DNA from: Gnetum montanum
Taxonomy: Eukaryota; Streptophyta; Gnetopsida; Gnetales; Gnetaceae
Assembly: GCA_015680685.1 (NCBI GenBank)
Contig: MNCI01009412.1
Coordinates: 123,541 to 187,540 of the forward strand
Length of the DNA stretch: 64,000 nucleotides
Direction: 5' to 3'
Shown: positions 22,860 through 34,482 of the stretch, in pieces
How positions within the stretch are numbered: the stretch's first letter is position 1
Layout: each line of letters opens with the position of its first letter
The notes under the pieces: model-generated
Seen by the model: only the letters and a program-made list of their open reading frames with translations
The model's database searches: none
Told to the model about the DNA's origin: nothing
Translations under genes and position numbers: made by a program

Positions 22860-24772
22860 GAATGCTAAAATAACATAGGAGCTATCATATCATTCAATGG
22901 GTCTTAGTAGACCTACATCGATTGGTTTTGTGGCTAAACTAGGTTATAAGAATCTAAGACCTATTTTACCCTGTCTATCATCCTTTGTAGATCATACTTC
23001 AACACAAGGTAGAACTCTATATCATGACTATGTAGTTGATGATAATGACATAGGTGGTCTAGCTTGAACTATCTAAGTAACTAGGGATAATCCTTCATTG
23101 CCTAAGTGGGGTCCTTGGCTATTTCTCATAGTTGCTTGTACTTCTTTTGAGTGGCTTTGGTCATTTGTTTGTGTTGCATGCACCCACTTCTCAATAGTTG
23201 TTCTAGTAACTCAAATGGTTTTATTGGTAATGTAGTGTATTTAGATCTATAATTCCTTTTGAAGTTAGGTATATTTGTTGTTGATGTGATGGTCCTAGAA
23301 GTTGATGGTTGGTTGTTGTCATTATTAGGAGGGGCCTTGGGTGGGTTGACCTTTGGCCCTTGGTTTGTGGTCTTGGTTTCCTTGGTTATAGTTGCTATGG
23401 TAGTGTTGTTTTGTTTGCTCTTTTCTTTCTTTCTTTGAATGTGTTGATTTTTATATGCTATATAGGCTAGATCATGACTAGCCTCTATGATGTCCTTTAT
23501 GTTTTTAGTTTTCAAGAACACTTAGCTAAGAGACCATGGATTTAGGTAGTACAGTTTGGACTTGATGAAGTTATTAACTATTCCCTTGAATATGGCTAAC
23601 AAGTGGGCTTCAGCCATAGGCTCTAGTATTTCATTCATCAGTCCATTTCACCACTGAATGAATTTTTGTATAAGTTCTAAGGACACCTACTTGACCTTCA
23701 TGAGTTAGTCAAGCATTGTGTTAGGCTTCAAGTTATACTTGAAGTAGTTGACAAACTAGGCTACTATGTCCTCCAAAGAGGATATGAACCCTCTGGGTAA
23801 TGCATGATACTAATCAAGTGCTTTCCTAGTCAAAGACATAGGGAAAATCCTCATGATGGTATGAGGCCATGGATACAATAGTAAGCATTCAAATCGAAAG
23901 GTAATAAGGTGAGAATTATGATCACCTTGTTCATTATATTTGCTAAATTGGGGAATGGGGACACCAAGAGGAAGTGTCCAGGGTGGGACTACAAGACTTA
24001 TGGGATCGTCCTGGTAGAAGTTCATAATCTTGACAGTTTTTGTAGTAGAGCCTTTAAGCCTCTTAAACTCTTTCATTAGGTCTTGGCTCATTTGGAAGGA
24101 TTGATCCAAGCCTTTCAATGGCCCAATAGGTTGCAGGGTTTTTACATAATGTTGTGGTGTTTTTTGTAAGGCTTGTGGTCCCATTATAGGTTGCATGTTA
24201 GAAGGAAGAGGTTTCATTATGGTTGTGGCTTGTGGGCCAAAAAAAGGAAATGATGTTTGTGCTAGTACTTGAGGCACAAATGGGACAAATGGGGTGTGTG
24301 ACCCCTATGTTGCTTGGGGTCCCATTGTAGATCCCACATGAGTAGTTAATAGCTTTATTGTGGTAAAACCATCATTGATGGTATTATGTATTGATATTTT
24401 GTTGAAAATGACATTGATGTGCTATAGTTGATTGTTTGTCACATTGTTTGAGTATGATGTGTGGCTATAACTAGTGTGGAATCTACTGTAGTAGGGTAGG
24501 AAGGAGTGGAACATGGTGGCACCATGCCCATGAAGAAAACAAAAGTATTAGAGGTAGGTGTTGTGAAATTGGGGGATGTTTGTTAGAATAATCCTCCCAG
24601 GATGTTTTTAGGCTTAGATTCTACTTTAAATTCATCCCTCCTCCTCTTATTGTTCTTCAAAGCTAGGCTTGTCATCGTCCTCTTTCATGGAAATCAATTG
24701 TGCTAGGACACTTGAGTAGATGTTGTTAAGAGAAATTTCATTCTTACAGGGAAGGAATGTGCTCTTTTCCAT
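22860..24772 (-). pseudogene. gag: Element Y gag
   Basis: The start MEKSTFLPCKNE (24772) parallels Z. An acidic MKEDDDKPSFEE region follows, then a 155-residue open stretch (24277-23810) with a Gln/Pro-rich linker and KTVKIMNFYQDDPISLVVPPWTLPLG-type capsid entry. A second open stretch (23521-23126) carries IEASHDLAYIAYKNQH, a Thr/Asn-rich basic linker and TTLPIKPFELLEQLL. The knuckle near 23000 reads C-HYH-QLHSHDIEFY, with Y at the fourth ligand. Stops and shifts interrupt the protein. Confidence 0.8.
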
Positions 24773-26188
24773 CCCTGTGTTCACTTTAATTCATGGAATT
24801 AGCTTGCTTGCTTATATTTAAGCACAAATGAAGTTATAATGATCTTCATTTATGGCTATAAAATCAGGACTCTCCCCTTTGATCCTCAAAGATCACCTAC
24901 ACTCCATGATGACAAGATCTTTGGGATCATACATCCTCATGGCTTGTTGGAGGCTAAGAGGAAATTTGGTGGATTGTTGGAAAGACATGGTTGTAGTGGT
25001 GAGAAAGACTTAAAAATAGGCTATAAATGGTAAAATAGGAGTAAAATCTAGTAACTAAAATTCAAAAGTTCTTAAAGAAACCAAAAATTGCAAAAAATGA
25101 TGTACTTACAATAATTAGTAAGTGGGGGATGAGGGGGGTCTATCCCTTTACCACAAATGGAATATTGATGATGTTAGTTTCAAGCCTTACCTAAGTTGGC
25201 CTCCTAACTACCTCTATGATGGGTATGACATGAGGGGAAAGAAGGGGGATGAGATAGTGAAAATCTCACACCTTCTTATTTTAACATTGGAGAGAGGGGG
25301 GAAAGTTTGAAGACAAAAATGGAAACTTGGTAGTTTCGAAAGATGCTTTTGGCAAGTTGCCAACTTTTACCACAAAGGAGGAAAAGGTAGGCTTGGTTGG
25401 TATGAAAACCAATGTTACTTTAGTGGTATAAAATGTGTCCACAAAAATTAAATGGTTATCAAGGCTTTCATGCTCTCTTTGCTCTAGAAATTCATAGTAG
25501 ATGTATAATTTCAACACCCAAACCACCTATAGCTTTCATGCTAAGGTTTTTGCTATAAGGGGGGTAAAGGTAGTGTTGGATTCCTTGGGAGTTTTGGCCT
25601 TGAAAATTAGAAAATGATTTTCAACATGAAATAAAAGAAAATCTGGTCATTAAATTAGTTTTAAACCTCTTCAATGTTAGCCCCCGAATTGCTTCCACAC
25701 TAGGTATGGAAAAGGGAGGAAAAGAAGGTGGGTGAGATGATGGGAATCTTACATCTTCTAACCTCAACATTGATGGGGGGAAGGCTGAAAACCAAAGTGG
25801 AAAGTTGGTGTTTTTCCACTAATTTGTTTTATCTAGCTACCAATTTTCTTAGCCTAGAAAAGTGGAGGGAAAGCCAACTCACGGAAGAGTTGAACAATCC
25901 CCTTTAGAAACTGGAGCATAAATTTTTTGTAGTAAAAAGGAAAAAAAGGGGAAGTAGATGCCAACACTAGCCTTGGGTTGTAAAATTCATGGAAAGTGCT
26001 GTGAAAAGCCAAAACCCAACTACTTGGAACTTCCATGTTGTAGTTTTGATTACAAGGGGGAGTGGGGAAGTGGCAGGGGGTGGGGGAATATTAGCATTAA
26101 TTCATCAAAGGTTTTGATTGCAAAAATCAAGAAAAGCTTGCAAATGACAACAAAAAGAATAGATATAATCATAGAATTTAGGCAAAGG
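24773..26188 (-). other. Element Y leader
   Basis: About 1.4 kb without a recognised gene; open frames here are short and of odd composition. The + strand shows G-runs at 26056-26088 (possible quadruplex, C-rich on the element's sense strand). Confidence 0.45.
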
Positions 26189-26205
26189 CCCTTCTTCTAG
26201 TGCCA
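26189..26205 (-). other. Element Y primer-binding-like site
   Basis: On the - strand TGGCACTAGAAGAAGGG, 8 bases after the LTR end. It begins TGG and aligns with the sites of A, C and Z. Confidence 0.65.
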
Positions 26206-26213
26206 AGAAAAAC

Positions 26214-27829
26214 TATTGTAAATGAAAACCTTGATCATTCGAAAAAACCAAGGATCCTTGATGTAGCAATTCCCCAACCCCGAATCCCTAGGGCCTCTAT
26301 GATAAAAATGGGATTCAAGGTGCCCTGGCTAGTCTAATAGATCAACTAGGGACTTATGAAATGTAAAACATAGAATATAAGTAGATCTAAATAATGCAAA
26401 AAAATAAAATTTATTTTTGAACACAAAATTCAAAACTTATAACTTTATTGAGAGAGAATAAAAAGAATAAGTTAGAGAGAAGTGTATAAATGGTTCCTAG
26501 ATAAGCAAAAAGGGGGGTTCACTTATGCAAGAGTTCAAAGCCCACTGAAGCTGATGTGATCTACTTCACAATTTAGGTGCTAAGCCACTCCTAATGCTAT
26601 CAAACCTTCCTTCATAGTGAAAACCTCAAATCTACAAGTTGGGTCACTATTGGGTGGGGGGGATGTTGAGAAAAGTGAAAAATTTGGATGCTAGATTAAT
26701 CCACACTGTGGTTTGGAAATCCTAGAGGTGCAATGTTGACACCCAAAATTCACAAATCTCAAGGTAATTATGCTTTTACTATGGGGTTCAAGAGGATGAA
26801 AATATGGAAGATTGCAATAATCCTTGAGTGCCTAAAAATGGCCTAAGTGTGAAATTATAAAAATGTTGTGTGGATGCCAAAAATTACTTGATAATATTGA
26901 GCTTGATTCAAATTTTAGAACCTTTGAATGATGTTTGAGGTTGAATTTTATAGGATTTTTGAGCCATAAATGGGACTACAAATTAGCTATAATTTGGCTA
27001 AAAAAATGGCTACAAATTGGCTATGAAATGGTTGCAAATTTGCTACAATTTTAGGTGAGATGGGTGTCCAAATTTTGTGTGTGTGTGTGTGGGAGGGGGA
27101 GATGTGGTGGTTACCATATATAGTAAGTGCTTCCCCATGGCCATTCCATTTACTATAAATAGTAATTGAGGCACACCTTCCATGCTGAGCTCNNNNNNNN
27201 NNNNNNNNNNNNNNNNNNNNNNNNNNNNNNNNNNNNNNNNNNNNNNNNNNNNNNNNNNNNNNNNNNNNNNNNNNNNNNNNNNNNNNNNNNNNNNNNNNNN
27301 NNNNNNNNNNNNNNNNNNNNNNNNNNNNNNNNNNNNNNNNNNNNNNNNNNNNNNNNNNNNNNAGGTTTTAGGCTAGGTGGGGAGAAGTTTCTAGACTGGG
27401 GAAAACTTCCATGTTGAGGGGGGAAATTTTTCAGGCTATGCATGAGGTGTCCATGTTGAAGGGGAAAAGTTTTCAAAATCCCTACCCTTTCACGTTGGGT
27501 GCAGGTGAGATCTATCCCCCGCATGTTTTTTTCAGTATAGAAAAATGTATACCCCCCATAAACGCCATCAAATTGCCTTTATTGGCATTCCAAAAGGAAT
27601 TTCCAACACCCCAAGCCCAAATATAGATACTAGGTAACTTGTTTCACTTTGAGAATGAGGATTTGACCACATATGAGGCATATTTCACCCCCAAAAGTAT
27701 AAAGTATGTGAAATTGCTCATTGTGGGTTATAATTTTCACATTTACAATGAAGTTTTGCCTTGGGATTCATGGGGTCAAACCTACATGATGAAGAATGGT
27801 TATAACATGCAAATTTTTGTGGTGTTTTA
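26214..27829 (-). repeat. Element Y 5' LTR (with assembly gap)
   Basis: On the - strand it begins TAAAACACCACAAAAATT (TG decayed to TA) and ends TTACAATA, and it matches the Z LTR at both ends (for example CATAAGTCC...TTGAATCCCATTTTTA...AGAGGCC near its 3' end). A second related copy on the same strand is the D LTR. Confidence 0.8.
27193..27362. other. 170-base run of N (assembly gap)
   Basis: Unknown bases. Translations running through it are meaningless. Confidence 1.
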
Positions 27830-27921
27830 GAGATGCATTTTTAGATTTTCATCATTAAAACCAATTCCAAAATCCCCCTTTTGGGATAGGGAAAGGATCA
27901 AGCCTTGCTCTTATTTAGAAG

Positions 27922-29811
27922 TGAAAAAACACCAATTTTGGGCTCCTACAGTTGAATAGTAGATTCGTCTAAGTGTTAAAACTTGGGAGAACATTTTCTA
28001 AGTTTGGTGTCACGTTGCATAGCATAGATAGTGTAGCACACTAAAAGTCTTGAATTTTTCAAAAATTTTCTAAGTTTGCCTACTACACTCCATAGCATAG
28101 CTAGCGTAGCACACACTTCTATGGCTAGTTTGCATAAATGTCAAGCCAAAATTGGTCAAGGTCTACTAGGGATGGACCAAATAATTTGGAAAATTTTCTA
28201 TCTCCTGGACTGTCAAGCTTGCTATGCTCTCTAGCTTGCCCAGCTTGACATATGTTCTAGTTCCCAGTTCACCCAAGCATTAGGCTAGAGGTTGTCAAAA
28301 GTTCTTAGGATAAAAAAAAGAATTTGGCAAATTTTCTATCTTTCAGGCCTGTCACTTTGCTACACTGCACAACATAGCTAGCATGACATAATTTATAAGG
28401 CCAAATATTTCTAAGTGTTGAATAAGAAATCTATCAAGCTATCTAGACATGGAAGATGCATTTGGCCTTTTCTTAAGTTCCAAGGCTGCCTATCCTACTA
28501 CACCCCCGAGTGTGGCTAGCATGCCATGAAGAAACATTGCAAATTTTCGAAAAATTCATCAAAGTATTGGTGCTATGCTCTACTACATTGTGTAGCATAG
28601 ATAGCGTAACAAGTCAAAATATGTAAAAAAATTTTAAGTGTTCATGCTATGCTCCATCATGCTATGTAGCGTAGATAGCATGACACTTTGGAAATGCCTT
28701 CAAATGCCTTCATAAGCTCATAGAACTCAACATCAATCTTCATTTTAGCTCTAATGTCCCTTCGGTGGCTAAGATCAGCAATTTTCTTTGCTTTTGCACT
28801 CCCCATTGATCCCAAAAATTGTCCCTACACTTGATCCTACTTGGAAGAGGTGGAAGACATAGTCCCAGAGAGTAGGCTCCAAGTTGAAATTGTTTTGGCA
28901 TTGTTTGTAGGTACATGCTAGTCCTTCAGGCTGTGGTGCATGTAGTGTAGGTGGTGTGGTCATAATTTGATAGTTTCTAAGTGCCTGTTCCTATCCTACA
29001 TAGTGTAACACTATGAGCTTAACACTTAGAGCTTGACATTTTGAAAATAACATGTCAACAGGACCTGTCCACACCCATGCTACATGGGACCCAGGCCATG
29101 TGGCATCCAGTTTGCCTCTCACATCAACCCTAGCTCTATAAATACCCTGGTAATAAGCATTCTAGGGGTTGGTTGGCAATTCATTTTAATCATCAAGCAT
29201 TAGAGCACTCTTAGCATTTTCATCACTCCTGCACTTGAGCACCTGAGCTTGACACCTGGCTAAGCATCATGATGATCTTCCTTGCACCTGCACAGTGAGA
29301 CAACTAGCAACCTAGTAAGTTCATCCTCTTTTGTAGCTACTAGCACTGAGTCCACGATGTCCCAGAGACTATGAATACACTACTATGCTACTTCTATGCC
29401 TGTCTGATGCTACATACTAGCTTCAAACATTATTCAATTAAAAGTTGCATGCCTTGATCTTCAGGTGGTGCATTTCTTTACCTTCAAACTCTAGTTTTAT
29501 ATTCTTAGCATTTGTTTCAAATTCTTAGCATTTACTTTTTTACACTTTCTTCTACTATCAATATGCATTTACATATTCACATTTTGTTACGTTCTATTCT
29601 TGATTTTTGTCATGACTCCCTCATGAAGCTCATTAAAATTTTGTTTACAAATGGTTATTGTTACACGATATAAGTCCATGTTTGATCGACCAGACCATTT
29701 AGGGCATCTCATTTCTATTTCTCCCAGCATGGCCCTTGCATGGATTTGGGGTTAGGATGTATGCCTATAGACCTCTTGGTGTTCCAACCATCGATGTTTT
29801 TGGATGTCATA
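27922..29811 (+). repeat. Element A 5' LTR
   Basis: Begins TGAAAAAACACCAATTTT and ends GGATGTCATA (CA decayed to TA). TATAAATA at 29137-29144. Between about 28000 and 28690 it carries five or six spaced dyad words of the type CTACACT..TAGCATAG.TAGCGTAG. Confidence 0.95.
29137..29144 (+). promoter_or_regulatory. Element A 5' LTR TATA box
   Basis: TATAAATA, conserved in the 3' LTR (46479-46486), the C LTR (56449-56456) and the fragment at 700-707. It likely starts the genomic RNA. Confidence 0.65.
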
Positions 29812-29817
29812 GTTTTT

Positions 29818-29834
29818 TGGTGCTAGGAGGAGGG
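29818..29834 (+). other. Element A primer-binding-like site
   Basis: TGGTGCTAGGAGGAGGG, 6 bases after the LTR. It is aligned with the sites of C, Y and Z. Confidence 0.7.
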
Positions 29835-30288
29835 CCTACCATTCCTTCTATGTGCCACAGGTAGTCCCATGTGCTTTCTATACCCCTTGTCACTAGTAAT
29901 ACATGAGCATAGACCTAACACCCTTGTGGACCTTCCATGGTAGTAGCTAGATCATAGGCTAGTGAAGGAGCTATCTACATTCTGGTTGGTGTAGATTTGT
30001 CCTAGTTGACAGTTCCCCTAGAACCCTATAGGACAGAAAGCCCAAACTATTTTCTCCATCAAGCTCTAAGTGTTTTATAGAGCATGACATCCTATGAGCA
30101 TAACAACCCCTTAGAGCATGACAAGCGTAATAGTAGAGATAACCATTTTTTTAGTGTTTCTAGACTTAGCCATTTTTGGTTTGTTTTCTTTACAGTTCTC
30201 ACACTTAGCCATTTTATCTTAAATTTTCTGTACTTAGACATTTTGCAAGTATCTTTTTTTTTCTCATATCTTTTCTTACACACCAAAA
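29835..30288 (+). other. Element A leader
   Basis: No gene. It aligns with 57159-57672 of C, including TAACACCCTTGTGGAC and CTAGAACCCTATAGGACA. Confidence 0.6.
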
Positions 30289-32690
30289 ATGAACCTTGTT
30301 AACACCTTAGCTGTTGCCTTGAACTTGGAGGTAACCCACCCCATACAACACATGATAGACGTCGAGCAACCACTTAGCCTAGTGTAGCCATGATGATAGT
30401 CCCTTAAACTATGGCACCAATTACCTGAACACATGATACTTGATGATGAATGATATAAATTTTTGTATGCAATGATTTAGGTGGGCTTACCATTGGACTG
30501 CCAGGAAATGAAAGAAAAACATAGTTTCAAAATTATTCACTAAAATGGAAGGGAGTTCCTCCCTACCCCTAGCATGGTTATATTGCTCACTAAATATTTC
30601 AAATGGATTTTGGATCAACACATCAAGATGAGTGGGCTAAAAGAGCAGTAATTGGCATCTAACTATGATGAACCCTTGCAAGATGGACAGGAGGAGTTTG
30701 AGTCCCATTTTGACATTGGTTTCCTACTCTATGTTTGAAATTCATAGTATGCCTATGCATTCCTACCGCACCAATCATAGTCTTATGCCTTCTTTGAGGT
30801 AGCTATCACTCTTCTACAGCCTCAAACTTCATTGGTGGTAGCTAGCCACCCGATCTCACTTATGCAATAGAATGCAAGACCTTCTATTCCTTTTCCATTT
30901 ATCATTTATTCATAGTCTATTCAGCCTTCGTAGTTAGTGTCTATGATGCCAGCCCTACCATATGTGCATACCATACCCATATCGCAACCACAAATGAGTC
31001 ACATTTCCATAATTCCAGTGATATTAGTCCCACCACCAACAATAGCTCCAACCTTAATTGTGTGGTGGGTAGCAACATATTTACCTACTATTTAATTTCC
31101 CTAGATGTTGTAGTACACATAGTAGAAAATGTACTAAGCATCGCGTATGGTACAACCTACTATAGGGCTGTGGGCTGCTCCAACGTCCCCACTGATGGCA
31201 CAACTGATGTAACCTTTTGCAACATCCCCAAGTTTATACTAGGCATTCCAACTTATCCAAACCCTCACTAAGGAGGTCAATTAGCTTAAATTAGCCAACT
31301 CAGAGATAGTCTATGTAATGGACTTCTATTAGGATGATCCCATTAGCCCTGTCGTCCCTTTGCTCACATTGCCTCCTAGGGTCTAATTCCCCAATTTATG
31401 AATGCAATAGCAAGGATGACCCAAATGTTCACTTAGTCACTTTCCATTTCAAGTTCTTATTACTGCAAGCATGAACACATGTGGTCATCCATGTCTCTCA
31501 CTAGCAAAGCTTTAGATTATTATCGTGCACTTCCTTGAGCTTCCATTTCAACTTTGGAGGAGTTGCTAAGCTAGTTCGTAACCCACTTCAAGTACAACTT
31601 GAAGCTGGAAGCCATGTTGGACTAGCTCATGAACGTTAAGCAAGAAGCACTAGAGCTAGTGCAAAAATTCATATAATGTTGAAGAGCCTCCCTACGTGAG
31701 ATTCATGAGCCAATTGCTGAAACCCACATGTTGGCCATTTTTAAGGGTGTAGTAAATGATTTCATTAAATCAAAGCTATACTATGTAGCCCTGTGCTTCT
31801 TTAGCCAAGCCCTTACTCAAACAAAGAGCATACAAGATGTGGTAGAGGCCAGTAAGGACCTAGCTTACATAGCTTACAAGAATGCACATGCAAAGAGAGA
31901 CAAAGAAAATGGGAAGGCCACGACAACCACTGTGGTGGCTATGGTTGATGAAGCCAAGCCCAACAACAATAAGCAAGCAGCTAAGGCACCTAATGTCCTA
32001 GCCAATACCAAAAAAACATTAGGTTATGGAAACATTAGAACCAACCAACTTGCACCATCACCAACAACTGGGCAAGCTCCCCCAAGGCAAAAATTTGAGC
32101 ACAAGGATTGCTTAAAATATACCCCTTTGCCAATTAAGCCATCAAAGCTTTTGGATAAATTGCTTAGTGTTGGGTGCATTTAGCATAAGAAAATGTCAGA
32201 GGATGCTTACAAATTCCATGAGAGGTATTACAAGGTCCTCCAAGACCCCTCTATAGCTATACCTAATGAGCCTCTAGTACCCAAAAATTTTAGACTAGAT
32301 CAGTTTTGCAACTACCATCAGTTGCACAACCATGACATGGATTATTGCTTAGCATTGAAAGATGACATTCAATGCATGATCAATCAAGGCAAGCTAGTTC
32401 TTGATGAAAGTAATCCTATTTGGCTAGAGAACCAGTCCATGAATGTCTATAAGGATCCATTAAATGTTAACAGTGTAGGGTATATCATTAATTCTATTAG
32501 CATTGGTGATGATGCAGAGCTAATACATGAACTGTTTGTGGTCTGTGTGCCTTCCAATAATGTTGAAGCCTCAGTGTCAACCAGGCCACAGGCCTCCTTC
32601 ATCATCAAAGCACTACCTTGGGCACCCATGAAACCCTTCATGGTTGAGGCTCCACAACACATTGTGGCAATGACCTAGACACCTTTTGTC
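30289..32690 (+). pseudogene. gag: Element A gag
   Basis: The start ATGAACC at 30289 matches 57673 in C. A Pro-rich N-terminal half is followed by the capsid-type region (about 31260-31730), then an open stretch of 151 codons (31728-32183) with VVEASKDLAYIAYKNAH, an Asn/Lys/Ala-rich linker and YTPLPIKPSKLLDKLL. The next frame, 32193-32678, carries the knuckle CNYHQLHNHDMDYC, the only copy of the four with all of C, H, H and C, followed by LALKDDIQCMINQGKL. The upstream part has several stops and shifts. Gag would build the particle and bind RNA. Confidence 0.85.
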
Positions 32691-33084
32691 ATAAGGGTGT
32701 CAAAATGTGCAGACTCCTCCTCTACCCAGGGTCTAGTGGTAGGGACCGCATCGCAACCTGCCCACCCAAAGATATATGATGAGCTTCTATTGATAAGATA
32801 GCTAGGAAACACAATGAACTAGGTTCCCCTAAACCTACCCCCTGGTCAGTAGTTCCCATGGCCCCATCATCTAAGGTCACTAACAAAAACATGCACATTC
32901 AACAAGCAACCACTGAAGCTTAAAGGCCCACTACCCAACTAAAGCCCAAGTCTCCTCCTCCTTGGGAAATCTATCTCTTAGGGCACGTGGAGGAGATAAA
33001 GACCACCAAAAAACTTGATAGTGAAAATGATTTTCTAGATGCACTTACACAGGTCAAGTAGGCTCTAAAAAAAAGAATAAAAAT
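32691..33084 (+). other. Element A gag-protease linker
   Basis: Broken Pro/Thr-rich coding remnant. It includes PPPWEIYLLGHVEEIK-type residues that align with C near 60515-60560. Confidence 0.5.
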
Positions 33085-33942
33085 TTGAGCCTATACAATC
33101 TAATTATGACCTCCTCCATGCATCGTGAAGCATTGGTTTGCATGTTGGCATTCATTCTTGTTAAGGAAGATATGCTAGTGGAGGAAAAGGCTATCCATGC
33201 CGTAATGCTTCCACCTGCAATTGAAGAATCGAGATCAACACTGTTGACCTTTCATGATGAAGCAATCAAAGCTAACCTTGAGAAGGGTCAAATAACCACT
33301 TCACCCATGTTCACAACAATTTTCATGGATTAGTATAAGATTTGCATGGTGCATGTCGATGATGGGGCAACAACCAATGTTATCCTATTCCCTGTTGTCG
33401 ATAAGCCTAACCTAGTGGATTAAATTAAGCTAAAAATGACCCATTTAAAGTCTTTTAATGGAAGACATGTGGTTGTCAAGGGGATAGTCACGATTGATTT
33501 CATGGTAGGTGAGTAATTCCCCACTAACGTAGAGTTCATCATGGTTGAAGAGATGCCTAGATTCAACCTAATTCTAGGGAGATCTTGGTTAGCCCAACTG
33601 AGGGCTATCTCTTCACTAATCCATTAACAGATCCATTTACCTTACAAGGGTGGAGAAGTGGTGATCTTTGGTGACAACATAGCCCCTTGCACCATTGATA
33701 ATGTAGACACTGAATAAGGGTCAAAGGTAGAAATCTCCAAAGATACACCACCTATTTGTGATGAAAGTCAATGTTGTTCGATTGAGGAACTAAATAAAAC
33801 AAGTGATCTCCATGAGGAAGCTATATGGGTGGAATTAACCTTTTCTATGGTAGATGATAGCCTAGGGGAGTATCGCCTTGTGCCCTCTAGGCCTTACGCA
33901 CTACCTAATCCACATTGGGTTAGGAAACATCTACACAATTAG
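33085..33942 (+). pseudogene. pro: Element A aspartic protease
   Basis: It opens with SLYNLIMTSSMHREALVCML. The active-site region VHVDDGATTNVI keeps D-D-G; then comes EEMPRFNLILGRSWLAQLRAI and a LPYKGGEVVIFGDN stretch. It ends HWVRKHLHN with a stop at 33940-33942. An early stop (33331-33333, W-type position) separates the two halves. Confidence 0.8.
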
Positions 33943-34079
33943 GGCATGTCCCTAACTTTCTTCGTCATCTTACTTGTCTTTAGCCTCTTTTTTTTTGTAT
34001 AATTTCAATTTTTGTTATGTTTACTTCTTGCAATAGTTATGCTTTTATTTAGCTAAAACAAAAAAAAATGAAGAAGAAG

Positions 34080-34262
34080 ACGTGATGGCTAGAAATGACC
34101 TTAAACTAGTGATGGCTTGGAATGGCCTAAAACTAACAACTAACTTCCTTTTATGTGATAGTCCAAAATGGCCTTAAACTAGTGATGACCTGCAATGGCC
34201 TTCAACTAGCGATGGCCCACAATGGCCTTAAAATAGCAATGCATGGGGCCCACAAGGGGCCT
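34080..34262 (+). repeat. ATGGCCTTAAACTAG repeats, element A
   Basis: About six loose copies of a 27-33 base unit built on GATGGCC and CCTTAAACTAG, ending in the phrase GGGGCCCACAAGGGGCCTAA, which is identical in C (about 61749-61770). Further single copies lie at 39815-39840 and a second cluster at 43530-43710. Confidence 0.75.
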
Positions 34263-34482
34263 AATTACATCAACAAAAAAAATCCAATCCAAAGTGAGAG
34301 TAACTAAAATACAAGTTAAAATGATACAAGTGGAGATCAATACATAAAAAAAATAAATATCATGCCTTCTATTAAATCATAAACAAAGTACATAGTCCAG
34401 GATTACATCCACATCAAAAGATAAAAAGGTTGTCCAATAGCAGGGCTACAACTCAAATGTTTTAATGTGTATTAATGGAAAA

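Larger units (their letters stand above)
19381..27829 (-). mobile_element. Element Y: truncated Tat-like retrotransposon, reverse strand
   Basis: Read on the - strand: 5' LTR (27829-26214), primer-binding-like site, leader, gag, protease, spacer, then the antisense cargo gene (so it reads on the + strand here). Neither pol nor the 3' LTR is found to the left; the element is truncated or rearranged near 19.4 kb. The LTR and gag start are closest to Z and D (subfamily II). A 170-base run of N interrupts the LTR. Confidence 0.8.

Noticed and set aside
27153-27524. Open frames across the gap in the Y LTR
   Set aside because: Most of the length is undetermined bases.
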